Of a DNA stretch of 64,000 nt, positions 52,820-64,000 are shown piece after piece. The notes beneath the pieces are model-generated. The model did no database searches and was not told the origin of the DNA. It saw only the letters and a list, made by a program, of their open reading frames with translations. The DNA comes from Prosopocoilus inquinatus. Lineage: Eukaryota > Arthropoda > Insecta > Coleoptera > Lucanidae. A program made the translations under genes and the position numbers. Each line of letters opens with the position of its first letter. The first letter of the stretch is position 1. The DNA lies in contig CM069873.1 of NCBI GenBank assembly GCA_036172665.1, forward strand, positions 35,454,001-35,518,000, in the 5' to 3' direction.

Positions 52820-54205
52820 CAACACGTATTAGCGTTGTTCCTGTGATGTATCTAATCGATCCTTACTCATCTATCATGTTATTTGACGTTTGGATGGACT
52901 CCAGTAACTCTGATGTGAGATACAAAGTTCTCGGACGCAGCAGAAGCTGGAAATAGTTTTGAACGAAACAACACGTATTAGCGTTGTTCCTGTGATGTAT
53001 CTAATCGATCCTTACTTATCTATCATGTTATTTGACGTTTGGATGGACTCCAGTAACTCTGATGTGAGATTCAAAATTTTCGGACGCAGCAGAAGCTGGA
53101 AATAGTTTTAAACGAAGCAACACGTATTAGCGTTGTTCCTGTGATGTATCTAATAGATCCTTACTTAGCTACTATGTTATTTGACGTTTCGATGGACTCC
53201 AGTAACTCTAATGTGAGATACGAAATTTTCGGGCGCAGCAGAAGCTGGAACTAGTGTTAAACGAAACAACACGCATTAGCGTTGTTCCTGTGATGTATCT
53301 AATCGATCCTTACTCATCTATCATGTTATTTGACGTTTCGATGGACTCCAGTAACTCTAATGTGAGATACGAAATTTTCGGACGCAGCAGAAGCTGGAAA
53401 TAGTTTTAAATGAAACAACACGTACTAGCGTTGTTCCTGTGATGTATCTAATGGATCCTTACTCATCTATCATGTTATTTGACGTTTCGATGGACTCTAG
53501 TAACACTGATGTGAGGTACAAAGTTCTCGGACGCAGCAGAAGCTGGAAATAGTTTTAAACGAAACAAAACGCATTAGTGTTGTTCCTGTGATGTATCTAA
53601 TCGATTCTTACTCATCTATCATGTTATTTGACGTTTGGATGGACTCCAGTAACTCTGATGTGAGATACAAAGTATTCGGACGCAGCAGAAGCTCGAGATA
53701 GTTTTAAACGATACAACACGCATTAGCGTTGTTCCTGTGATGTATCTAATCGATCCTTACTCATCTATCATGTTATTTGACGTTTCGATGGACTCCAGTA
53801 ACTCTAATGTGAGATACGAAATTTTCGGACGCAGCAGAAGCTGGAAATAGTTTTAAACGAAACAACACGCATTAGCGTTGTTCCTGTGATGTATCTAATC
53901 GATCCTTACTCATCTATCATGTTATTTGACGTTTGGATGGACTCTAGTAACTCTGATGTGAGATACGAAGTTTTTGGACGCAGCAGGAGCTGGAAATAGT
54001 TTTAAACGAAACAACACGCATTAGCGTTTTTCCTGTGATGTATCTAATCGATCCTTATTTATCTATCATGTTATATGACGTTTCGATGGACTCTAGTAAC
54101 TCTGATGTAAGATACGAAGTTCTTGGGCGCAGCAGGAGCTGGAAATCATTTTAAACGAAGCAACACGTATTAGCGTTGTTCCTGTGACGTATCTAATCGA
54201 TCCTT
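52820..54205. repeat. Block G2
   Basis: Second copy of 49840-51225. It differs near its right end (GGAAATCATT, CCTGTGACG). After it the match to the G1 side resumes one monomer earlier, so either G1 gained or G2 lost a monomer. Confidence 0.78.
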
Positions 54206-55205
54206 ACTCATCTATCATGTTATTTGGCGTTTCGATGGACTCCAGTAACTTTGATGTGAGATACGAAGTTCTCGGACGCAGCTGAAGCTGGAAATAGTTT
54301 TAAATGAAACAACACGTATTAGCGTTGTTCCTGTGATGTATCTAATCGATTCTTACTCATCTATCATGTTATTTGACGTTTGGATGGACTCCAGTAACTC
54401 TGATGTGAGATACAAAGTATTCGGACGCAGCAGAAGCTCGAGATAGTTTTAAACGATACAACACGCATTAGCGTTGTTCCTGTGATGTATCTAATCGATC
54501 CTTACTCATCTATCATGTTATTTGACGTTTCGATGGACTCTAGTAACTCTGATGTGAGATACGAAGTTTTTGGACGCAGCAGGAGCTGGAAATAGTTTTA
54601 AGCGAAACAACACGTATTAGCGTTGTTCCTGTGATGTATCTAATCGATCCTTATTTATCTATCATGTTATTTGACGTATCGATGGACTCTAGTAACTCTG
54701 ATGTGACATACGAAGTTTTTGGGCGCAGCAGGAGCTGGAAATAGTTTTAAAAGAAGCAACACGTATTAGCGTTGTTCCTGTGATGTATCTAATCGATCCT
54801 TACTTAGCTACTATGTTATTTGACGTTTCGATGGACTCCAGTAACTCTAATGTGAGATACGAAATTTTCGGACGCAGCAGAAGCTGGAAATAGTTTTGAA
54901 CGAAACAACACGTATTATCGTTGTTCCTGTGATGTATCTAATCGATCCTTACTTATCTATCATGTTATTTGAAGTTTGGATGGTCTCCAGTAACTCTGAT
55001 GTGAGATACAGTTTTCGGACGCAGCAGAAGCTGGAGATAGTTTTAAACGAAACAACACGCATTAGCGTTGTTCCTGTGATGTATCTAATCGATCCTTACT
55101 CATCTATCATTTTATTTTTCGTTTCGATGGACTCCAGTAACTCTGATGTGAGATACAAAGCTTTCGGACGCAGCAGAAGCTGGAAATAGTTTTAAACGAA
55201 ACAAC
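54206..55205. repeat. Divergent monomers right of block G2
   Basis: Contains the 19-monomer match to 51350-51830, then some of the more diverged units in the window: GTGACATACG near 54704, AAAAGAAGCAAC near 54749, CGTATTATCG near 54911, TTTTATTTTTCG near 55110 and AAAGCTTTCGG near 55158. No credible gene. Confidence 0.7.
54979..55125. repeat. 147-bp monomer with an independent deletion
   Basis: GAGATACAGTTTTCGG lacks two bases relative to GAGATACAAAGTTTTCGG, a different deletion from AGTAACTGATG. The monomer is also divergent elsewhere (TTGAAGTTTGG, ATGGTCTCC). Its 147-bp length is divisible by three, which creates the longest open frame of the window by chance. Confidence 0.9.
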
Positions 55206-56473
55206 ACGTATTAGCGTTGTTCCTGTGATGTATCTAATCGATCCTTACTCATCTATCATGTTATTTGACGTTTGGATGGACTCCAGTAACTGATGTGAGA
55301 TACAAAGTTCTCGGACGCAGCAGAAGCTGGAAATAGTTTTGAACGAAACAACACGTATTAGCGTTGTTCCTGTGATGTATCTAATAGATCCTTACTTAGC
55401 TACTATGTTATTTGACTTTTCGATGGACTCCAGTAACTCTAATGTGAGATACGAAATTTTCGGGCGCAGCAGAAGCTGGAACTAGTGTTAAACGAAACAA
55501 CACGCATTAGCGTTGTTCCTGTGATGTATCTAATCGATCCTTACTCATCTATCATGTTATTTGACGTTTCGATGGACTCCAGTAACTCTAATGTGAGATA
55601 CGAAATTTTCGGACGCAGCAGAAGCTGGAAATAGTTCTAAACGAAACAACACGCATTAGCGTTGTTCCTGTGATGTATCTAATCGATCCTTACTCATCTA
55701 TCATGTTATTTGACGTTTCGATGGACTCTAGTAACTCTGATGTGAGATACGAAGTTTTTGGACGCAGCATTAGCTGGAAATAGTTTTAAACGAAACAACA
55801 CGTATTAGCGTTGTCCCTGTGATGTATCTAATCGATCCTTACTCATCTATCATGTTATTTGACGTTTGGATGGACTCCAGTAACGCTGATGTGAGATACA
55901 AAGTTCTCGGACGCAGCAGAAGCTGGAAATAGTTTTGAACGAAACAACACGTATTAGCGTTGTTCCTGTGATGTATCTAATCGATCCTTACTCATCTATC
56001 ATGTTATTTGGCGTTTCGATGGACTCCAGTAACTCTGATGTGAGATACGAAGTTTTTGGACGCAGCAGGAGCTGGAAATAGTTTTAAACGAAACAACACG
56101 CATTAGCGTTGTTCCTGTGATGTATCTAATCGATCCTTACTCATCTATCATGTTATATGACGTTTCGATGGACTCTAGTAACTCTGATGTAAGATACGAA
56201 GTTTTTGGGCGCAGCAGGAGCTGGAAATAGTTTTAAACGAAGCAACACGTATTAGCGTTGTTCCTGTGATGTATCTAATAGATCCTTATTTATCTACCAT
56301 GTTATTTGACGTTTCGATGGACTTTAGTAACTCTGATGTGAGTAACGAAGTTCTCGGACGCAGCAGAAGCTGGAAATAGTTTTAAACGAAACAACACGCA
56401 TTAGCGTTGTTCCTGTGATGTATCTAATCGATCCTTACTCATCTATCATGTTATTTGACGTTTCGATGGACTC
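55206..56473. repeat. Displaced piece of HOR F (copy F4)
   Basis: Matches 48356-49623 of F3 at offset 6850 (46 monomers less two 2-bp deletions), including AGTAACTGATG at 55285, CAGCATTAGCTGG near 55766 and GTGAGTAACG at 56338. It then skips about one monomer and continues with F-like units to about 56830. F4 has GAGATACAAAG where F1 and F3 have GAGATAAAAAG. Confidence 0.8.
55275..55421. repeat. 147-bp monomer in F4
   Basis: AGTAACTGATG at 55285. It is the last odd-length monomer; the 57 monomers from 55422 to 63914 are back in 149-bp phase. Confidence 0.9.
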
Positions 56474-57881
56474 TAGTAACTCTGATGTGAGATACGAAGT
56501 TTTTGGACGCAGCAGGAGCTGGAAATAGTTTTAAACGAAACAACACGTATTAGCGTTGTTCCTGTGATGTATCTAATCGATCCTTACTCATGTATCATGT
56601 TATTTGACGTTTGGATGGACTCCAGTAACTCTGATGTGAGATACAAAGTTCTCGGACGCAGCAGAAGCTGGAAATAGTTTTGAACGAAACAACACGTATT
56701 AGCGTTGTTCCTGTGCTGTATCTAATCGATCCTTACTTATCTATCATGTTATTTGACGTTTGGATGGACTCCAGTAACTCTGATGTGAGATACAAAATTT
56801 TCGGACGCAGCAGAAGCTGGAAATAGTTTTAAACGAAACAACACGCATTAGCGTTGTTCCTGTGATGTATCTAATCGATCCTTACTTATCTACTATGTTA
56901 TTTGACGTTTCGATGGACTCCAGTAACTCTGATGTGAGAGACGAAATTTTCGAACGCAGTAGGAGCTGGAAATAGTTTTAAACGAAACAACACGCATTAG
57001 CGTTGTTCCTGTGATGTATCTAATCGATCCTTACTCATCTATCATGTTGTTTGACGTTTGAATGGACTCCAGTAACTCTGATGTGAGATACAAAGTTCTC
57101 GGACGCAGCAGAAGCTGGAAATAGTTTTAAACGAAACAACACGCATTAGTGTTGTTCCTGTGATGTATCTAATCGATCCTTACTCATCTGTCATGTTATT
57201 TGGCGTTTCGATGGACTCCAGTAACTCTGATGTGAGATACGAAGTTTTTGGACGCAGCAGGAGCTGGAAATAGTTTTAAACGAAACAACAGGCATTAGCG
57301 TTGTTCCTGTGATGTATCTAATCGATCCTTACTCATCTATCATGTTATTTGACGTTTGGATGGACTCTAGTAACTCTGATGTGAGATACGAAGTTTTTGG
57401 ACGCAGCAGGAGCTGGAAATAGTTTTAAACGAAACAACACGCATTAGCGTTTTTCCTGTGATGTATCTAATCGATCCTTATTTATCTATCATGTTATATG
57501 ACGTTTCGATGGACTCTAGTAACTCTGATGTAAGATACGAAGTTTTTGGGCGCAGCAGGAGCTGGAAATAGTTTCAAACGAAGCAACACGTATTAGCGTT
57601 GTTCCTGTGATGTATCTAATAGATCCTTATTTATCTACCATGTTATTTGACGTTTCGATGGACTCTAGTAACTCTGATGTGAGATACGAAGTTTTTGGAC
57701 GCAGCAGGAGCTGGAAATAGTTTTAAACGAAACAACACGTATTAGCGTTGTTCCTGTGATGTATCTAATCGATCCTTATTTATCTATAATGTTATTTGAC
57801 GTTTCGATGGACTCTAGTAACTCTGATGTGAGATACGAAGTTTTTGGACGCAGCAGGAGCTGGAAATAGTTTTAAACGAAA
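56474..57881. repeat. Linker of mixed monomers
   Basis: Regular 149-bp units resembling both HOR F and the left-half blocks: GTGTTGTTCC with TTTGGCG near 57150-57210, TTATATGACG near 57495. Scattered private changes are CTGTGCTG near 56713, AACAGGCATT near 57289 and CTATAATG near 57784. No gene. Confidence 0.7.
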
Positions 57882-58626
57882 CAACACGTATTAGCGTTGT
57901 TCCTGTGATGTATCTAATAGATCCTTACTTAGCTACTATGTTATTTGACGTTTCGATGGACTCCAGTAACTCTAATGTGAGATACGAAATTTTCGGGCGC
58001 AGCAGAAGCTGGAACTAGTGTTAAACGAAACAACACGCATTAGCGTTGTTCCTGTGATGTATCTAATCGATCCTTACTGATCTATCATGTTATTTGACGT
58101 TTCGATGGACTCCAGTAACTCTAATGTGAGATACGAAATTTTCGGACGCAGCAGAAGCTGGAAATAGTTTTAAACGAAACAACACGCATTAGCGTTGTTC
58201 CTGTGTTGTATCTAATCGATCCTTACTCATCTATCATGTTATTTGACGTTTCGATGGACTCTAGTAACTCTGATGTGAGATACGAAGTTTTTGGACGCAG
58301 CAGGAGCTGGAAATAGTCTTAAACGAAACAACACGTATTAGCGTTGTTCCTGTGATGTATCTAATCGATCCTTACTCATCTATCATGTTATTTGACGTTT
58401 GGATGGACTCCAGTAACTCTGATGTGAGATACAAAGTTCTCGGACGCAGCAGAAGCTGGAAATAGTTTTGTACGAAACAACACGTATTAGCGTTGTTCCT
58501 GTGATGTATCTAATCGATCCTTACTTATCTATCATGTTATTTGACGTTTGGATGGACTCCAGTAACTCTGATGTGAGATACAAAATTTTCGGACGCAGCA
58601 GAAGCTGGAAATAGTTTTAAACGAAG
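57882..58626. repeat. Tandem pentamer Q, copy 1 (745 bp)
   Basis: Five monomers repeated directly at 58627-59371; GGAACTAGTG lies at 58011 and 58756. Three differences were seen: TTACTGATC near 58075, CCTGTGTTG near 58200 and TTTTGTACG near 58467, each common-type in copy 2. Confidence 0.9.
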
Positions 58627-59371
58627 CAACACGTATTAGCGTTGTTCCTGTGATGTATCTAATAGATCCTTACTTAGCTACTATGTTATTTGACGTTTCG
58701 ATGGACTCCAGTAACTCTAATGTGAGATACGAAATTTTCGGGCGCAGCAGAAGCTGGAACTAGTGTTAAACGAAACAACACGCATTAGCGTTGTTCCTGT
58801 GATGTATCTAATCGATCCTTACTCATCTATCATGTTATTTGACGTTTCGATGGACTCCAGTAACTCTAATGTGAGATACGAAATTTTCGGACGCAGCAGA
58901 AGCTGGAAATAGTTTTAAACGAAACAACACGCATTAGCGTTGTTCCTGTGATGTATCTAATCGATCCTTACTCATCTATCATGTTATTTGACGTTTCGAT
59001 GGACTCTAGTAACTCTGATGTGAGATACGAAGTTTTTGGACGCAGCAGGAGCTGGAAATAGTCTTAAACGAAACAACACGTATTAGCGTTGTTCCTGTGA
59101 TGTATCTAATCGATCCTTACTCATCTATCATGTTATTTGACGTTTGGATGGACTCCAGTAACTCTGATGTGAGATACAAAGTTCTCGGACGCAGCAGAAG
59201 CTGGAAATAGTTTTGAACGAAACAACACGTATTAGCGTTGTTCCTGTGATGTATCTAATCGATCCTTACTTATCTATCATGTTATTTGACGTTTGGATGG
59301 ACTCCAGTAACTCTGATGTGAGATACAAAATTTTCGGACGCAGCAGAAGCTGGAAATAGTTTTAAACGAAA
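58627..59371. repeat. Tandem pentamer Q, copy 2
   Basis: Direct repeat of 57882-58626. Its right limit is set by the single base after AAACGAA (G at 58626, A at 59371). Confidence 0.9.
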
Positions 59372-62300
59372 CAACACGCATTAGCGTTGTTCCTGTGATG
59401 TATCTAATCGATCCTTACTCATCTATCATGTTATTTGACGTTTGGATGGACTCCAGTAACTCTGATGTGAGATACAAAGTTCTCGGACGCAGCAGAAGCT
59501 GGAAATAGTTTTGAACGAAACAACACGTATTAGCGTTGTTCCTGTGATGTATCTAATCGATCCTTACTTATCTACTATGTTATTTGACGTTTCGATGGAC
59601 TCCAGTAACTCTGATGTGAGAGACGAAATTTTCGAACGCAGTAGGAGCTGGAAATAGTTTTAAACGAAACAACACGCATTAGCGTTGTTCCTGTGATGTA
59701 TCTAATCGATCCTTACTCATCTATCATGTTATTTGACGTTTGAATGGACTCCAGTAACTCTGATGTGAGATACAAAGTTCTCGGACGCAGCAGAAGCTGG
59801 AAATAGTTTTGAACGAAACAACACGTATTAGCGTTGTTCCTGTGATGTATCTAATCGATCCTTACTCATCTATCATGTTATTTGACGTTTGAATGGACTA
59901 GAGTAACTCTGATGTGAGATACAAAGTTCTCGGACGCAACAGAAGCTGGAAATAGTTTTGAACGAAACAACACGCATTAGCGTTGTTCCTGTGATGTATC
60001 TAATCGATCCTTACTTATCTACTATGTTATTTGACGTTTCGATGGACTCCAGTAACTCTGATGTGAGAGACGAAATTTTCGAACGCAGCAGAATCTGGAA
60101 ATAGTTTTAAATGAAACAACACGCATTAGCGTTGTTCCTGTGATGTATCTAATCGATCCTTACTCATCTATCATGTTATTTGACGTTTCGATGGACTCTA
60201 GTAACTCTGATGTGAGATACGAAGTTTTTGGACGCAGCAGGAGCTGGAAATAGTTTTAAACGAAACAACACGTATTAGCGTTGTTCCTGTGATGTATCTA
60301 ATCGATCCTTACTCATCTATCATGTTATTTGACGTTTGGATGGACTCCAGTAACTCTGATGTGAGATACAAAGTTCTCGGACGCAGCAGAAGCTGGAAAT
60401 AGTTTTGAACGAAACAACACTTATTAGCGTTGTTCCTGTGATGTATCTAATCGATCCTTACTTATCTATCATGTTATTTGACGTTTGGATGGACTCCAGT
60501 AACTCTGATGTGAGATACAAAATTTTCGGACGCAGCAGAAGCTGGAAATAGTTTTAAACGAAACAACACGTATTACCGTTGTTCCTGTGATGTATCTAAT
60601 CGATCCTTATTTATCTATCATGTTATTTGACGTTTCGATGGACTCTAGTAACTCTGATGTGAGATACGAAGTTTTTGGGTGCAGCAGGAGCTGGAAATAG
60701 TTTTAAACGAAGCAACACGTATTAGCGTTGTTCCTGTGATGTATCTAATAGATCCTTACTTAGCTACTATGTTATTTGACGTTTCGATGGACTCCAGTAA
60801 CTCTAATGTGAGATACGAAATTTTCGGGCGCAGCAGAAGCTGGAAATAGTGTTAAACGAAACAACACGCATTAGCGTTGTTCCTGTGATGTATCTAATCG
60901 ATCCTTACTCATCTATCATGTTATTTGACGTTTCGATGGACTCCAGTAACTCTGATGTGAGATACAAAGTTTTCGGACGCAGCAGAAGCTGGAAATAGTT
61001 TTAAATGAAACAACACGCATTAGCGTTGTTCCTGTGATGTATCTAATCGATCCTTACTCATCTATCATGTTATTTGACGTTTCGATGGACTCTAGTAACT
61101 CTGATGTGAGATACGAAGTTTTTGGACGCAGCAGGAGCTGTAAATAGTTTTAAACGAAACAACACGTATTAGCGTTGTTCCTGTGATGTATCTAATCGAT
61201 CCTTACTCATCTATCATGTTATTTGACGTTTGGATGGACTCCAGTAACTCTGATGTGAGATACAAAGTTCTCGGATGCAGCAGAAGCTGGAAATAGTTTT
61301 AAACGAAACAACACGCATTAGTGTTGTTCCTGTGATGTATCTAATCGATCCTTACTCATCTATCATGTTATTTGGCGTTTCGATGGACTCCAGTAACTCT
61401 GATGTGAGATACGAAGTTTTTGGACGCAGCAGGAGCTGGAAATAGTTTTAAACGAAACAACACGCATTAGCGTTGTTCCTGTGATGTATCTAATCGATCC
61501 TTACTCATCTATCATGTTATTTGGCGTTTGGATGGACTCTAGTAACTCTGATGTGAGATACGAAATTTTTGGACGCAGCAGGAGCTGGAAATAGTTTTAA
61601 ACGAAACAACACGCATTAGCGTTTTTCCTGTGATGTATCTAATCGATCCTTATTTATCTATCATGTTATTTGACGTTTCGATATACTCTAGTAACTCTGA
61701 TGTAAGATACGAAGTTTTTGGGCGCAGCAGGAGCTGGAAATAGTTTTAAACGAAGCAACACGTATTAGCGTTGTTCCTGTGATGTATCTAATAGATCCTT
61801 ATTTACCTACCATGTTACTTGACGTTTCGATGGACTCTAGTAACTCTGATGTGAGACACGAAGTTTTTGGACGCAGCAGGAGCTGGAAATAGTTTTAAAC
61901 GAAACAACACGTATTAGCGTTGTTGCTGTGATGTATCTAATCGATCCTTATTTATCTATCATGTTATTTGACGTTTCGATGGACTCTAGTAACTCTGATG
62001 TGAGATACGAAGTTTTTGGACGCAGCAGGAGCTGGAAATAGTTTTAAACGAAACAACACGTATTAGCGTTGTTCCTGTGATGTATCTAATCGATCCTTAT
62101 TTATCTATCATGTTATTTGACGTATCGATGGACTCTAGTAACTCTGATGTGAGATACGAAGTTTTTGGGTGCAGCAGGAGCTGGAAATAGTTTTAAACGA
62201 AGCAACACGTATTAGCGTTGTTCCTGTGATGTATCTAATAGATCCTTACTTAGCTACTATGTTATTTGACGTTTCGATGGACTCCAGTAACTCTAATGTG

Positions 62301-64000
62301 AGATACGAAATTTTCGGGCGCAGCAGTAGCTGGAAATAGTGTTAAACGAAACAACACGCATTAGCGTTGTTCCTGTGATGTATCTAATCGATCCTTACTC
62401 ATCTATCATGTTATTTGACGTTTCGATGGACTCCAGTAACTCTAATGTGAGATACGAAATTTTCGGACGCAGCAGAAGCTGGAAATAGTTTTAAACGAAA
62501 CAACACGCATTAGCGTTGTTCCTGTGATGTATCTAATCGATCCTTACTCATCTATCATGTTATTTGACGTTTCGATGGACTCCAGTAACTCTAATGTGAG
62601 ATACGAAATTCTCGGACGCAGCAGGAGCTGGAAATAGTTTTAAACGAAACAACACGCATTAGCGTTGTTCCTGTGATGTATCTAATCGATCCTTACTCAT
62701 CTATCATGTTATTTGACGTTTGAATGGACTCCAGTAACTCTGATGTGAGATACAAAGTTCTCGGACGCAGCAGAAGCTGGAAATAGTTTTGAACGAAACA
62801 ACACGTATTAGCGTTGTTCCTGTGATGTATCTAATCGATCCTTACTTATCTACTATGTTATTTGACGTTTCGATGGATTCCAGTAACTCTGATGTGAGAG
62901 ACGAAATTTTCGACCGCAGCAGAATCTGGAAATAGTTTTAAATGAAACAACACGCATTAGCGTTGTTCCTGTGATGTATCTAATCGATCCTTACTCATCT
63001 ATCATGTCATTTGACGTTTCGATGGACTCTAGTAACTCTGATGTGAGATACGAAGTTTTTGGATGCAGCAGGAGCTGGAAATAGTTTTAAACGAAACAAC
63101 ACGTATTAGCGTTGTTCCTGTGATGTATCTAATCGATCCTTACTCATCTATCATGTTATTTGACGTTTGGATGGACTCCAGTAACTCTGATGTGAGATAC
63201 AAAGTTCTCGGACGCAGCAGAAGCTGGAAATAGTTTTGAACGAAACAACACGTATTAGCGTTGTTCCTGTGATGTATCTAATCGATCCTTACTCATCTAT
63301 CATGTTATTTGACGTTTGAATGGACTCCAGTAACTCTGATGTGAGATAAAAAGTTCTCGGACGCAGCAGAAGCTGGAAATAGTGTTAAACGAAACAACAC
63401 GCATTAGCGTTGTTCCTGTGATGTATCTAATCGATCCTTACTCATCTATCATGTTATTTGACGTTTCGATGGACTCCAGTAACTCTAATGTGAGATACGA
63501 AATTTTCGGACGCAGCAGAAGCTGGAAATAGTTTTAAACGAAACAACACGCATTAGCGTTGTTCCTGTGATGTATCTAATCGATCCTTACTCATCTATCA
63601 TGTTATTTGACGTTTCGATGGACTCCAGTAACTCTGATGTGAGATACAAAGTTCTCGGACGCAGCAGAAGCTGGAAATAGTTTTGAACGAAACAACACGT
63701 ATTAGCGTTGTTCCTGTGATGTATCTAATCGATCCTTACTTATCTATCATGTTATTTGACGTTTGAATGGACTCCAGTAACTCTGATGTGAGATACAAAG
63801 TTCTCGGACGCAGCAGAAGCTGGAAATAGTGTTAAACGAAACAACACGCATTAGCGTTGTTCCTGTGATGTATCTAATCGATCCTTATTTATCTATCATG
63901 TTATTTGACGTTTCGATGCACTCTAGTAACTCTGATGTGAGATACGAAGTTCTCGGACGCAGCAGGAGCTGGAAATAGTTTTAAACGAAACAACACGCAT
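59372..64000. repeat. Right edge: mixed blocks running out of the window
   Basis: About 59520-60120 follows the order seen near 25270-25860. About 61310-62490 follows block B1/B2 (GTGTTGTTCC, TTTGGCG, ACCTACCATG near 61805, GGGTGCAGC, then AGTGTTAAAC near 62337). About 62500-62940 is the four-monomer module of 13021-13450. Private changes include GGACTAGAG near 59896, TTTCGATATACTC near 61677 and GATGCACTC at 63915. The array continues past 64000. Confidence 0.75.

Larger units (their letters stand above)
1..64000. repeat. Satellite DNA array, 149-bp monomer, fills the window
   Basis: Every line of the window repeats the same 149-bp unit head to tail, for example at 141, 290, 439 and 588 (landmark GATGGACTC). 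Counting this landmark to 63915 gives 428 whole monomers with a net indel of only +2 bp. All copies point the same way; I saw no inverted unit and no non-satellite insertion. My reading of the consensus is 60 G+C of 149 (40%) with 9 CpG. Landmarks in order are GATGGACTC, AGTAACTCT, GATACGAA, GACGCAGCAG, GGAAATAG, AACAACACG, TGTGATGTAT, ATCGATCC, CATGTTATTTGACGTTT. Main variable sites lie at monomer positions 149/1 (CG, GG or GA), 10, 20, 28-41, 51-54, 67-72, 83, 97, 114-115 and 122-135. Centromeric or heterochromatic location is inferred from array size and HOR structure. The family is not recognised. Confidence 0.98.

Noticed and set aside
54896..55189. Open reading frame of 97 codons
   Set aside because: It is satellite sequence read through two monomers. 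A 149-bp monomer shifts frame at every repeat, but the 147-bp unit at 54979 keeps it, so NETTRI and VVPVMYLIDPY occur twice. No start signal, conservation or gene context supports it.
1..64000. CRISPR array
   Set aside because: The full 149-bp unit is repeated with no unique spacers between conserved repeats, and there are no cas genes.
1..64000. Telomeric or rDNA spacer repeat
   Set aside because: There is no short G-rich telomere motif and no rRNA gene or rRNA promoter-like segment. The unit is a uniform 149-bp satellite.
1..64000. Inverted or palindromic array arms
   Set aside because: Every monomer I read has the same orientation; no head-to-head junction was seen.

Overview
The whole 64 kb window is one uninterrupted head-to-tail satellite DNA array. 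I see no gene, RNA gene, transposon or unique sequence anywhere in it. The basic monomer is 149 bp, about 40% GC, and always in the same orientation. Phase counting from the GATGGACTC landmark at 141 to the last one at 63915 gives 428 whole monomers, plus 140 bases at the left edge and 86 at the right edge. Sixteen monomers have another length (9 of 147 bp, 2 of 146, 4 of 155, 1 of 151). The rest are 149 bp, barring indels that cancel between my checkpoints. Both ends are cut inside the array.

Monomers fall into a few recurring subtypes defined by linked variants, and the order of subtypes is itself duplicated at many scales (higher-order repeats, HORs). From 1 to about 24.3 kb the 149-bp phase never slips. 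This part holds a 26-monomer HOR (664-4063 and 4538-7937), a 1.4-kb core present five times at intervals of 26, 40, 31 and 34 monomers, a 4.4-kb block repeated 65 monomers away, and a 1.3-kb block repeated 40 monomers away. From 24.43 to 38.40 kb a roughly 7-kb block (46-47 monomers) occurs twice almost back to back. Each copy contains a duplicated pentamer and a duplicated hexamer, and nearly all insertions in the window are here. From 40.06 to 50.1 kb there is a 28-monomer HOR (4170 bp), then a copy lacking exactly seven monomers (3127 bp), then a partial copy. From about 50 to 55 kb the pieces are short and shuffled. After 55.2 kb comes a displaced piece of the 28-mer HOR, a clean tandem pentamer (57882-59371), and mixed monomers to the end.

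The organism is a eukaryote. This size of homogeneous HOR satellite is typical of centromeric or other heterochromatin. CpG is not depleted (9 per consensus monomer against about 6 expected from base composition), which argues against heavy germline CpG methylation. That fits many insects and other invertebrates better than vertebrates or plants. I do not recognise the satellite family and cannot name the species. The interest of the window lies in how the array is built: nested unequal exchanges whose junctions can be placed inside single monomers.
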